Part shown: piece after piece, positions 18,075 through 25,726 of the stretch
Layout of the letters: the number at the start of each line of letters is the position of its first letter
Numbering within the stretch: the first letter of the stretch is position 1
NCBI RefSeq assembly: GCF_002846365.1
Contig: NZ_PJMW01000002.1
Location: forward strand, 4,340,001 to 4,404,000
DNA from: Nocardia fluminea
Lineage (GTDB): Bacteria > Actinomycetota > Actinomycetes > Mycobacteriales > Mycobacteriaceae
Reading direction: 5' to 3'
Length of the DNA: 64,000 nucleotides
Program-made: the position numbers and the translations under genes
Notes under the pieces: model-generated
Databases searched by the model: none
What the model was told of the DNA's origin: nothing
Seen by the model: the letters and a program-made list of their open reading frames with translations, nothing else

Positions 18075-18422
18075 TCATTGGCCCGAGCGGTTTTGTTGAC
18101 TGAGTGCGTGCTGAGGGCACCATTGTTCGACGTGGAGACGGCCGTGTCCGTTGCTGGTGGCCAGGGTGAACGCGACCAGTCCGAGCCACGTGTCATCGGC
18201 GACCCTCGCCCACGCACGCAAGAACCCAGGCGTCGTGCCGGTGAGACTCAATCCACCGTGGCGGATGCCCAGGCGCACCTTGTTGACACCGAAATGCGCC
18301 GCGCGGGTGACGATCGCGGCGCCGATGTCGACGGTGACCGGGACGGGCGGGTCGACGATCCTCCACATCGGAGACGTGAACTCTTGGGGCCACGACTCGA
18401 ACGGAGATGACGGTCCGCTCAT
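18075..18422 (-). CDS. Small uncharacterised protein (115 aa), translationally coupled
   Basis: ATG 18422 overlaps the TGA of the preceding gene (ATGA), which decides this start over the in-frame ATG at 18449. The sequence contains SPMWRIVDPPVPVTVDIGAA, then ITGRAAHFGV-like and LSLTGTTPGFLRAWARVADD stretches typical of a soluble alpha/beta protein. No function is recognised. With 18419-18661 it forms a two-gene unit downstream of DnaA-box-like sequences. Confidence 0.65.
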   Translation of the reverse strand: MSGPSSPFESWPQEFTSPMWRIVDPPVPVTVDIGAAIVTRAAHFGVNKVRLGIRHGGLSLTGTTPGFLRAWARVADDTWLGLVAFTLATSNGHGRLHVEQWCPQHALSQQNRSGQ

Positions 18423-18661
18423 GTCGGGACCTGTCGATAGCCCTGACACCCCATCGGCGAACGTGGGTGTAATGGTCGCCGAGGACGGTACCGGCCGGGG
18501 TAGTCGCTGAACTGGCGCTGCCGGCGCTCGTCGAATCGGGCGTTGATGTCGATGACGTGGTCAGCGGATGCGACGGCTCCGAACGCGCACGCCTCCAGAA
18601 GTTTCACGCGGACCGTGGCCAGGGCTGCCGCGGCCCAGTCCGGTCGCGTCGTCTGGGGCAT
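18419..18661 (-). CDS. Small uncharacterised protein (80 aa)
   Basis: Starts at ATG 18661 (PQTTRPDWAAAALATVRVKL) and continues as a helical, charged protein with DINARFDERRQRQFSDYPG, ending in a basic Pro/Arg-rich tail. It overlaps the next gene by 4 bases. The family is not recognised. An upstream in-frame ATG near 18748 would add residues with poor coding character. Confidence 0.6.
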   Translation of the reverse strand: MPQTTRPDWAAAALATVRVKLLEACAFGAVASADHVIDINARFDERRQRQFSDYPGRYRPRRPLHPRSPMGCQGYRQVPT

Positions 18662-18728
18662 ACCCGGAACCCTACCTGTATTCGAACACACTTTCGATAG
18701 TGTGCGTGCCGATGTATAGGTGTTGTGG

Positions 18729-18759
18729 TTGTCCACAGAGTTATCCACAACATGTGGAT
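18729..18759. promoter_or_regulatory. Cluster of DnaA-box-like sequences; possible origin
   Basis: TTGTCCACA (18729-18737) and a consensus TTATCCACA (18741-18749) lie 3 bases apart in the same orientation. TGTGGAT (18753-18759) is an inverted partial copy. The cluster lies in the 345-base gap 18662-19006 upstream of two small genes. TTRTCCACA is the actinobacterial DnaA box, so a replication origin or DnaA-controlled promoter is plausible; two boxes alone do not prove it. No gene is supported in the rest of the gap. Confidence 0.45.
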
Positions 18760-19006
18760 GCGGGGGGAGCGCGGCCTACCACCGGCTGCCACCCGCCGGA
18801 TCGAGTAGGTGACCGGTGAGCGGCGTGGAGTTCTGCGCAGTAGATCACCTCCCTGAGGGACGCGTCGCGGAGTCCGTGCTGGGTCGGCGAGTTCCACGGC
18901 TGTGACGGCGATCGCGATTACATCCCAGGGCCGTAACGCGGTGATCGCCAGCCTGATGGGTCTGCGTGCGGGCGCAACCTTTCGAGTGTGTCGAGTTGTC
19001 CGGTGC

Positions 19007-19715
19007 TCAAGATGTCGTCGGGTCGCCGTAGGTGTCGTAGAGGTCGGTAGTGATCGAGATCAATCGTGCTGTGGTGACCGGGCCGATCGCCGCCGCGACC
19101 TGTGCGTTGTCCGCCATCGCGGTGGCGATGTCGGACGAAGCTTGCGCCCGGTTCCATCCGTCGAGGAAGTTGCGCATGACTTCGGCCGCGGCGCCACCGA
19201 CCGCCATCTCCGCGATCGCCTCGCGCACATAAGAGTTCGGTGCAGGGCCGCTGGCTCACCGCAGGCGTGGGCGGCCTGTCCGATTTGGCCCAGTCGATCG
19301 GCGCGGCCTGCGGTATCGGGTCCGGGGCTTGATGGTCTTGTGCAGGTGCACCCGAAGACGCCGCACTGGGCGGATCGCCCGGTAGGTTGCTCGGCGGTGT
19401 GGCCGCCCGAGCACAGGGGCGAGGGGGAGTGTTCGTGGTCGACCGGGTCGAACCGGTGGGCGTTGTTGTTCTTATCGACCCACTGTCGAGGTGGCGTCAC
19501 ACCGACTGCCCCGTCGGCGTGCAATGGCGCGATCGGCGCCTGACATGTCGCGCACCGATGATCGTAGGAACGGTGTGCTGGCGAGGCTAACTGGTCACGA
19601 GCGCAGTGTTCGTCGATCAGGGTTCTCCATCCATTCGGTGGCCGAAGGCGCCGACCGTGCCGGTCACAACCGAGCCGGACAGCGACGGGAGCAACGCCGG
19701 ATCGGTCGGAGTCAG
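19007..19715 (-). pseudogene. Frameshifted gene for a zinc-ribbon protein
   Basis: Three adjacent frames carry consecutive coding signal. A frame starting next to the stop of the upstream gene reads LTPTDPALLPSLSGSVVTGT and ends in a TGA near 19625. A second runs from about 19640 to 19245 with GWRTLIDEHCARDQLASPAH, a CATC pair, CSGGH and an ending QAAHACGEP. A third takes up at about 19245 as PAPNSYVREAIAEMAVGGAA and stops at 19007. Joined, they make about 230 residues with a central zinc-ribbon-like Cys/His region. No single frame covers the protein, so it is likely dead, or two sequencing errors are present. It follows the 19712-20431 gene immediately. Confidence 0.6.
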
Positions 19716-20431
19716 GGATTGTTGTCAGCGGGTTCGCCGACGACCAGGCTGTTCCACAGCTTTCGAGCCGCGACGATCTTGGCGAGTATGTCCATCCACT
19801 CGGTGTTGGTGCCGTCGGGTGCGGGATCGCGGGCCTTGCGCAGCCGCAGCAATGGCACCCGGTGAAGCGCGATTCCGGTGGCGGCGGGTCCGGATTCGTC
19901 GGCGGGCACGGTGAATATGCGGTAGTCCTCGAGCTTGAGCCAGGCTTGGTACCAGGCTTCTGCGGGTTTGCCCTCACGGCCCGGCGTGGCGTCGTTGTCT
20001 TCGACAGAGGCCCAGAATCGGCAGTGACACAGTGGGTCCCAGCACTGGGTGAGCGGGCTGCCGCCTGCGGGGTTGTAGCGGTCGACATGCCCGGCCAGCA
20101 TCACGCACGCTCGTCGGCTGTACCAGGCGCATTCGGGATGCAAGCCGGGCTCGACGGCCACGCCGCGCAGGTAGTCCGACGGGCGGATCATCAGCACCAG
20201 GGTCGCGTCGAGCGGTTCACCGCACACCTGGCACCGCTTGTTGTCGAGCACCTCACCGAGGCGACGCGCGTCGATCCGCCCCCAGATCGGACGAGTCCGA
20301 TCCCGGTGCGCCAGAGTGATATACGGGACTACCAGCCCCGCCGAGACCGGAGAATGCGCCAAGCGCGCGGGGATCGGAACACGCTCGGCCGCAGGGGCTC
20401 GGGAGGCGGGGCGGCGGGGATTGTTGGGCAA
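19712..20431 (-). CDS. Uncharacterised zinc-binding protein (239 aa)
   Basis: The start is TTG 20431, supported by GAGG 7 bases upstream (GAGGACCACTTG); upstream residues in this frame are a shadow of the neighbouring gene. The middle has CQVCGEPL and HPECAWYSRRACV, then CWDPLCHCRFW, arranged like two zinc-binding knuckles. The C-terminus is helical (TEWMDILAKIVAARKLWNSL). No enzyme family is recognised. The N-terminal 34 codons overlap the 20329-20673 gene in another frame. Confidence 0.7.
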   Translation of the reverse strand: MPNNPRRPASRAPAAERVPIPARLAHSPVSAGLVVPYITLAHRDRTRPIWGRIDARRLGEVLDNKRCQVCGEPLDATLVLMIRPSDYLRGVAVEPGLHPECAWYSRRACVMLAGHVDRYNPAGGSPLTQCWDPLCHCRFWASVEDNDATPGREGKPAEAWYQAWLKLEDYRIFTVPADESGPAATGIALHRVPLLRLRKARDPAPDGTNTEWMDILAKIVAARKLWNSLVVGEPADNNP

Positions 20432-20673
20432 GTGGTCCTCGAATCGGTCGATTCGGCATCGGGTTCGGTGTCGTCGGCGGGAGCGGGGTGGGCGACCAGG
20501 ACCACCGTGGTGGCCCGGTCGGGGGTGAACGGGGCTTCGACGCGGACGTGGATCAGCGTGACCAGCGACGCGGCGGTCGGTGTGCCGCTGTTCCACGGCA
20601 GGTGCCGGTCTTCGTCGAGGGCGGGCATCTGGGCGCGCATCCACGCGGTGAGTTCACCGATGTGGGTGATCAC
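20329..20673 (-). CDS. Small uncharacterised protein (114 aa)
   Basis: Starts at ATG 20673, overlapping the stop of the gene before it by 4 bases. The first ~75 residues look genuine (ITHIGELTAWMRAQMPALDE, SLVTLIHVRVEAPFTPDRAT, TVVLVAHPAPADD). The last ~35, Pro/Arg-rich, overlap the next gene and may be a run-on after a lost stop. Function unknown. Confidence 0.6.
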   Translation of the reverse strand: MITHIGELTAWMRAQMPALDEDRHLPWNSGTPTAASLVTLIHVRVEAPFTPDRATTVVLVAHPAPADDTEPDAESTDSRTTCPTIPAAPPPEPLRPSVFRSPRAWRILRSRRGW

Positions 20674-21152
20674 GATGTCCAGCGTTTGCCGGTGTGGGGG
20701 TCGTGGTCATAGACCGGCACGACAGTGGGTGCGCCGAGCGCGCGTTCGGTGACCGAGTTCGAGAGAACTGCTTCCTCGCCGCCTGCGGCCCACCAACCTG
20801 GTGCGATCACCCACCGGTCATCACCGTCACGGTGGGCGGGGACCAGCCGCCAGCTGATGCCGGTCTTGGCGATCCCGAATGGGTCTGGACCCCAGTGGGT
20901 TTCGTGGGTGCCGTCGTGGGTGATGGTGTCGAGCGCGGTGGCGTGTTCGATGCGTACCAACGCCATCACCGTCAGATGATCGGGCCCGGGTTCGACGTCG
21001 GGAAACACCGCAACCCGTGTGCCTGCGGCGGGCGTGTTGGCGAATGCGGCGTGCCAGCCGATGACCATGACCTCGCGCGCGGGTTGGGGGATGGGGTGCA
21101 GGCGTGCGGTCCAGCGGGAGGGCTCGGCCGCGCCGAGGGCAGTGGTGCTCAC
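20670..21152 (-). CDS. Uncharacterised protein (160 aa)
   Basis: ATG 21152 overlaps the preceding gene's stop by 4 bases, and its own stop overlaps the next start by 4, so it is part of a tightly coupled set. The sequence is Trp-rich and beta-rich (EVMVIGWHAAFANTPAAGTR, HETHWGPDPFGIAKTGISWR, DDRWVIAPGWWAAGGEEAVL). No family is recognised. Confidence 0.7.
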   Translation of the reverse strand: MSTTALGAAEPSRWTARLHPIPQPAREVMVIGWHAAFANTPAAGTRVAVFPDVEPGPDHLTVMALVRIEHATALDTITHDGTHETHWGPDPFGIAKTGISWRLVPAHRDGDDRWVIAPGWWAAGGEEAVLSNSVTERALGAPTVVPVYDHDPHTGKRWTS

Positions 21153-21490
21153 AACAGCCCCCGCTCGCCGTCGGTGGTGGCGCGTTGCTGTTGGACGGAT
21201 TCGATGAATCGCAGCGGCAAAAGCACCAGCTCGCCGGAGTCGGTGCGCAGGTTGGTGTGGCGGGCGTGGATGGTGTCCACGCTCAACCGCGGCATCATGT
21301 GCCCACCGCGGGTACGGACGATGATCGACCGGTTGTGGTGGTGCGCCTTTTGCAGTGCGGCCACGACCAGCGTCGACTCGACCGAGCCGGTGACGGGATC
21401 AGCCGCCGACCTCGGTCCGTTGCTGCGCAATTGGGTCAGGGCGGCGCGCAGCCGGTACCGCAGGGGAGGAGTGGTCAGGGGATGTGTCAT
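21149..21490 (-). CDS. Uncharacterised basic protein (113 aa)
   Basis: ATG 21490 is preceded by GAAGGAAA. The N-terminus is strongly basic (LRYRLRAALTQLRSNGPRSA). The rest contains STLVVAALQKAHHHNRSIIV, a His-rich patch, and LVLLPLRFIESVQQQRATTD. It starts the four-gene overlap series 21149, 20670, 20329, 19712 downstream of the first amidotransferase. Function unknown. Confidence 0.7.
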   Translation of the reverse strand: MTHPLTTPPLRYRLRAALTQLRSNGPRSAADPVTGSVESTLVVAALQKAHHHNRSIIVRTRGGHMMPRLSVDTIHARHTNLRTDSGELVLLPLRFIESVQQQRATTDGERGLL

Positions 21491-21537
21491 CAGGGTTTCC
21501 TTCGCATAGAGCTCTTCGGAGCAAGAAGTGTTGGGGG

Positions 21538-22314
21538 TCAGGCAGTTTCGAATTCGATGTCGGCGAGGAGGTCGGGGTAGCGCTCGTCGTCGGGGCAGGC
21601 GCATGTGCAGCGCGGGTAGGGCCGCTGGCATTGCGCGCAGAAGCCGCAGTTGAGGCAGTGCGGTCCGTCGGTGTCTTCGAGCTCGATGAGGCAGTTTTCG
21701 CAGTAGCCGTCGTCGGAGCTGTAGTCATAGACCACGCCGTGGGGGAAGCGGCCCAGGTCGTAGGTGTGGTTGGAGTACCAGCACCCGTCGCGCCAGTGCC
21801 CGCGCTGCTCGTTGAAGATGTAGGCGGGGTGCTTGAAGGCCGGATCGACAGTGAGGATCACGGCTTTGTCGGTGTCGAGCCAGCGTTCGAACCGGGTACG
21901 CCCGGTCCAGGAATCCAACGACCCGAACGGCAACCGCGGCAGGAAATCCTCGGCCGCGATCCGAGTATCGGAGCGATCGTCACCGGGGAGCGGGTGGACA
22001 TGCTCGGGCAAGATCCCGTTATGGGCCAGCACACTTCGCTTGTCGCCACCGATCGCGAAGGGGTGACAGTTCGCCGTGGTCTGTTTGCCGTGAGTGGCGA
22101 AGCGGGAGTGAAACAACGCAGGCCCGTCCGGGAACAGCATGCGGGCCTGGGCGAATTCGGTGATCGTGATCTTCGGATCCAGCCCGTGTCCTACGACGAG
22201 CCGGTCCCCGGCGTGGACGGCCCACCCGTGCCCGTGCGGGTTGGCGGCGGCCCCGGCGGCGAGGGCGTCGTAGTCAGCGACGATGCCGGGCTTGATGAAG
22301 GTCAGGATGCACAT
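21538..22314 (-). CDS. Class II glutamine amidotransferase-like enzyme with zinc-ribbon tail (copy 1)
   Basis: A 258-residue Ntn-type glutaminase expected to release ammonia from glutamine. Removal of Met1 exposes Cys2 (MCILTF), the family nucleophile. Conserved elements follow: NPHGHGWA (25-32), LFHSRFATHG (67-76), VLAHNGIL (95-102) and RSDTRIAAEDFLP (114-126), the usual Arg, Asn-Gly and Asp positions of the fold. The C-terminal 55 residues hold two CxxC ribbons (CENC, CLNCGFCAQC) and a CTC motif. ATG 22314 has AGGAGG 8 bases upstream and lies inside the end of the amidoligase gene (13-base overlap), so the two are surely co-translated. The ammonia is probably used by that amidoligase (inference). 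Confidence 0.88.
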   Translation of the reverse strand: MCILTFIKPGIVADYDALAAGAAANPHGHGWAVHAGDRLVVGHGLDPKITITEFAQARMLFPDGPALFHSRFATHGKQTTANCHPFAIGGDKRSVLAHNGILPEHVHPLPGDDRSDTRIAAEDFLPRLPFGSLDSWTGRTRFERWLDTDKAVILTVDPAFKHPAYIFNEQRGHWRDGCWYSNHTYDLGRFPHGVVYDYSSDDGYCENCLIELEDTDGPHCLNCGFCAQCQRPYPRCTCACPDDERYPDLLADIEFETA

Positions 22315-23552
22315 GCGAGGTCCTCCTGGTTGCCGGTAGACACACCCAATCCGGTCGCGCCGAGTGCGGCCAGCTCCGCAGTCAGCGCCGCGTACTCCGG
22401 TCGTATGGCGACCCATTCGGTGAAGGTGGTCCAGTCCCATCCCCGGTTTCGGGCGACGTCGTAGGAGCGCAGGGTGCGGGTGTACTCCACGGAGGCGTGC
22501 GCGAAACCGAGTGCGGCCTGGACCTGTTGGCGCTGCAGTGAGCTGGCGAAGATCCGCAGCTCGAAGGTGTGCGGCGGCCTGGTGTTGATGGCGTGGTATC
22601 GGCCCCATCCACGGCCGCCGTGCGCGAGTTCCTTGGCTTTGGCGCGGATGTCGGGATGAAAGCCCGCCCATTGCGAATCTTGTCGGCGCGCGAGCATGGT
22701 GACCTCGTCCTCGTTTCGATAGACGAGTTTGAGCCAGCGGTAGATGTGGACGGGGGAGTCGAACCCGGCCCGGGACAGGTGCACGTGGATACCGACCTCG
22801 TCGTCGGTGTAGCAGCCCAGCAACCGCAACCGCCGCAGCACCGACCACGGAAACTCCGAGATCGCGTAGTCGAAACTCATCGGATGGGTGACCAGCTCGA
22901 ATCCGCAGCTGATCGAGCCGTCGTGCTTGAGGTAGGCCACACGTCCGAGCTGGTCGTTCGCGGTCTCGACCGAGTCGTCGAAACCGTGCGCCGTGGTGCG
23001 CAGTTCGAGTTCGAGGCCCAGGAACAGCGGGCCGCTGCCGTGGAAGATCGGGCGCGGGGTGTACTCGGAGTCGTGGACCAGTGAATGGTCGGGTCGGTAG
23101 CAGTCGTCGCAATAGTCGTCGCGGCCGCGGATGAGGGTCTCGCACCGGTCGCACTCGCGATAGTCCTGGCGGCAGTCCGCGCAGACGTCGCGTTCGTCGT
23201 TGATCGAGACGGGTTCGGCGACCGCGAAGTTGCAGTCGTCGCAGGTGGAGTACTCCAGCGCGCAGGACTCGCACACATCACCACCGGAGATGACCGCGAT
23301 GTTGTAGCGGGTGTAGCGGTCGCAGTCGTCGCAGACACTGAACGCCGATCGGCAACCGGCACACCGGTAGTCGTCGTATGTGGTCAACGCGGTGTCCTGG
23401 GCGGGCAGGTCGCAGCCCGCGCACAGCTGAAGATCGGCGACGCAACCAGAGCAGAGCCGGTCGTCTTCAGCGGTCTCGACCAGCTCCGTGAGCGGGTGTG
23501 GGGTGGAACAGGCCTCGCATGCGGCGAGGTCGACCATGACAGCGGTAGGCAT
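22302..23552 (-). CDS. Amidoligase-2 enzyme with N-terminal zinc-knuckle array (copy 1)
   Basis: A 416-residue enzyme of the amidoligase branch of the COOH-NH2 ligase/glutamine-synthetase-like fold, which joins a carboxylate to an amine using ATP. Residues 1-155 carry about ten CxxC pairs (CEAC, CSGC, CAGC, CDDC, CESC, CADC, CDRC). The catalytic domain (~168-390) shows FLGLELEL (metal-binding Glu), LKHDGSI and GFELVTHP, GIHVHLS, and RYHAINTRPPHTFELRIF. The substrate is unknown. ATG 23552 has GGAAGG upstream and a hairpin leader. Its last codons overlap the amidotransferase start. The same gene pair repeats at 23637-25624 with substantial divergence. Confidence 0.88.
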   Translation of the reverse strand: MPTAVMVDLAACEACSTPHPLTELVETAEDDRLCSGCVADLQLCAGCDLPAQDTALTTYDDYRCAGCRSAFSVCDDCDRYTRYNIAVISGGDVCESCALEYSTCDDCNFAVAEPVSINDERDVCADCRQDYRECDRCETLIRGRDDYCDDCYRPDHSLVHDSEYTPRPIFHGSGPLFLGLELELRTTAHGFDDSVETANDQLGRVAYLKHDGSISCGFELVTHPMSFDYAISEFPWSVLRRLRLLGCYTDDEVGIHVHLSRAGFDSPVHIYRWLKLVYRNEDEVTMLARRQDSQWAGFHPDIRAKAKELAHGGRGWGRYHAINTRPPHTFELRIFASSLQRQQVQAALGFAHASVEYTRTLRSYDVARNRGWDWTTFTEWVAIRPEYAALTAELAALGATGLGVSTGNQEDLACAS

Positions 23553-23580
23553 CGAATTCCTTCCCCTGAAAACGACGAAA

Positions 23581-23603
23581 GCCCGCACCGGTGGGGTGCA
23601 GGC
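23581..23603 (-). terminator. Hairpin in the leader of amidoligase copy 1
   Basis: GCCCGCACC (23581-23589) pairs with GGTGCAGGC (23595-23603), one mismatch. On the minus strand it is followed by TTTCGTCGTTTTC and then the GGAAGG ribosome site of the gene starting at 23552. It may terminate or attenuate transcription coming from copy 2. Confidence 0.5.
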
Positions 23604-23636
23604 TGATGCGAAAAGTGGCGTGGGCGGGCAGGTCCG

Positions 23637-24422
23637 CTACGTGCTGGGTGTGGTCGGCGGGCGCGCCGCGGGCAGGACGATCGGCCGGTTGAGTGCGCGG
23701 TGGCGTGTGCTGCGGGCGCGGGGTTGGCGGCATCCGCAGTGCGGGAACCGGTTCTCGCAGGCGAAGCACCACCCGCACTTAACGCAGTAGCGACTCACCC
23801 GGTAGAGGTCGATGTCGTCACAGTTCTCGCAGACATACCGCTTCGGGTAGCGCTGGCTCAATGGCAGGTAGCTGGTGTTCGAATACCAGATCCCGTTGTC
23901 CCACTGGCCTTTCGACTCCCCGAACAGATACACCTGCTGATCGAAAGCCGGGTCGACGGTGAAGATCAGCAGCTTCGACGACCCCAACCAAGACTCCAGC
24001 CCACGAAACCCGCGGTAGGTGTCGATCGACCCGAACGGCTCAGTAGGCAGGTAATCCTCGGACGCGATGCGGGTATCCGATCGCCAGTCATACGGGCCGG
24101 GATGCACGCGTTTGGGCAGGACACCGTTGTGCGCCAACACCGTTCGTTGGTCGCCGGCGAGGCGGAAGGGGTGGCAGTTGTCCACAGTGCGGACGCCGTG
24201 AGTGGCGTAGCGGGAATGAAACAGCGCCGGACCTCGCGGGTGCTGGGCTCGGACGCGGGCGAACAGGTCGATCACCTCGTCGGCGTTCATGCCGTGGCCG
24301 GTCACGATCGTCGGCCCGGCGATGACCGCGAACCCGTGCCCGTGCGGGTTTGCCTCGGCGCCATGGCGCAACGCGGTCGGTTCGGGGGCCACGGAGGCCG
24401 GGATGAAAGTCAGGAGGCACAC
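23637..24422 (-). CDS. Class II glutamine amidotransferase-like enzyme with zinc-ribbon tail (copy 2)
   Basis: A 261-residue paralogue of the 21538-22314 enzyme. GTG 24422 (GGGAGG 9 bases upstream) gives MCLLTF with Cys2 as nucleophile. NPHGHGFA, LFHSRYATHG, VLAHNGVL and RSDTRIASEDYLP match copy 1 position by position. The tail contains CENC, CVKCGWCFACEN and a CGC motif, then a basic Pro-rich end absent from copy 1. It overlaps the end of amidoligase copy 2 by 13 bases, exactly as in copy 1. Confidence 0.88.
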   Translation of the reverse strand: MCLLTFIPASVAPEPTALRHGAEANPHGHGFAVIAGPTIVTGHGMNADEVIDLFARVRAQHPRGPALFHSRYATHGVRTVDNCHPFRLAGDQRTVLAHNGVLPKRVHPGPYDWRSDTRIASEDYLPTEPFGSIDTYRGFRGLESWLGSSKLLIFTVDPAFDQQVYLFGESKGQWDNGIWYSNTSYLPLSQRYPKRYVCENCDDIDLYRVSRYCVKCGWCFACENRFPHCGCRQPRARSTRHRALNRPIVLPAARPPTTPST

Positions 24423-25624
24423 AGCAGAACCTCCCGTTCACGGGCCAGGTCGGCGAGTTCGGCGACCAAGGGTGCGTATTCGAGTCGGTGGGTCAGCCAG
24501 TCAGTGAACCGGTCCCAGTTCCACCCGCCGGCCAAGATCTGGGGGACAGTGAGGTCGGCGGTGTAGCGGATGGATGCGTCGGTGAACGCCAATGCCGCTT
24601 GTACTGGGCGGGTTTCGAGGGAGCTGGCGAAGACCCGGAGTTCGAGGGTGTCGCGTGGGTGGGGGTTGATCGCCTGATACCGGGGCAACCCGATCGCGTT
24701 GCGGCAGCCTTTCGCAAGGTATTTCGCCCGCGCGCGGGTGCCGGGTTCGAACGGGGCGTAGCGGCTGACGCGCCGGGCCAACATCGAGACCTGGTCCTGG
24801 TTGCGGTACACCAATTTCATCCACCGGTAGATGTGGGCGGGCCCGGTGAACCCGGTCCGGGAAGCGTGGACATGGAGACCGACACCGGTATCGGTTTCGC
24901 ACCCCATCCGGGCGAGCTTGTCGAGGAGCGGCCAGGGGAACTCGGTCAGGGCGTATTGGTAGGTCATCGGGTGGCACACGATCTCGAAACCCGAGGGCCG
25001 GATCGAGGAATCACGCTTCAAATAGCCGAGCGAACCGAGCGCATCGGTCGCGGCAGCGATCGCGTCGTCGAAGCGATCCTCGGGCACGATGACTTCCAGT
25101 TCCAGCCCAAGGAACAGCGGCCCGGTGCCGTGGAAGATCGGGTCAGGTCGGTAGGAGTAGTTCCACAACGCGTGCGGATCAGCGCAACGATCACAACCGC
25201 GGCGCCCGGCGATCAGCGTGCCGCAGTCCCGGCACGCGCGCTGTAGCTGTGCGCAGGCGGGGCAGGCGCGTTGGTTGCCGACGACGTAGCGGCTGTGCAG
25301 GGTGTAGCGCTCGCATTGGAAGCACTGGTCATAGAGTTGGTGTGCGCAGATCCCGCACACGAACCCACCGGTATCGACCGGCAACCGGGTGAACGTGGCT
25401 TCCGAGCAGGACCCGCACGGGTGCAACCTGGACACGCAGGTCGAACACAGCTGTCCTGCTTCGGCGGTCTCGGTCAGGGCGATCGAGCGGGCACCGCAGC
25501 GGTAGCACTGCGCGCAGGTCAGCACGCAGCGTTGGCAGACGCGTCCGCCGTCGACGTCGACATGGATGTCGGGCTCACGGGATCGACAGATCCCACACGG
25601 GTCGAGCAAACCAAGATCGGGCAC
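24410..25624 (-). CDS. Amidoligase-2 enzyme with N-terminal zinc-knuckle array (copy 2)
   Basis: A 404-residue paralogue of the 22302-23552 enzyme, start GTG 25624 with GGAAGGGG upstream. About eleven CxxC pairs fill residues 10-147. The catalytic domain has FLGLELEV (171-178), LKRDSSI (202-208; Asp-Ser where copy 1 has Asp-Gly), GFEIVCHP, GLHVHAS, RYQAIN and TLELRVF (326-332). All family-defining Glu, His and Arg positions remain, so both copies should be active. It likely forms an enzyme pair with the amidotransferase starting inside its 3' end. Differences in the DGS motif and loops suggest the copies use different substrates (inference). Confidence 0.88.
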   Translation of the reverse strand: MPDLGLLDPCGICRSREPDIHVDVDGGRVCQRCVLTCAQCYRCGARSIALTETAEAGQLCSTCVSRLHPCGSCSEATFTRLPVDTGGFVCGICAHQLYDQCFQCERYTLHSRYVVGNQRACPACAQLQRACRDCGTLIAGRRGCDRCADPHALWNYSYRPDPIFHGTGPLFLGLELEVIVPEDRFDDAIAAATDALGSLGYLKRDSSIRPSGFEIVCHPMTYQYALTEFPWPLLDKLARMGCETDTGVGLHVHASRTGFTGPAHIYRWMKLVYRNQDQVSMLARRVSRYAPFEPGTRARAKYLAKGCRNAIGLPRYQAINPHPRDTLELRVFASSLETRPVQAALAFTDASIRYTADLTVPQILAGGWNWDRFTDWLTHRLEYAPLVAELADLAREREVLLCAS

Positions 25625-25655
25625 AGCAAATAACCCCTTCCGGAAGACGACGAAC

Positions 25656-25681
25656 GCCGCACCCGAAACTCGGGATGCGGC
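25656..25681 (-). terminator. Hairpin in the leader of amidoligase copy 2
   Basis: GCCGCACCCGA (25656-25666) pairs with TCGGGATGCGGC (25670-25681) with one bulged A and an AAC loop. GTTCGTCGTCTTC follows on the minus strand before the ribosome site of the gene starting at 25624, like the leader of copy 1. Confidence 0.5.
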
Positions 25682-25726
25682 GCGAAAATTGAGGACGAAA
25701 AGGCGGCAGGAAGGCGGAGGCGCAGG

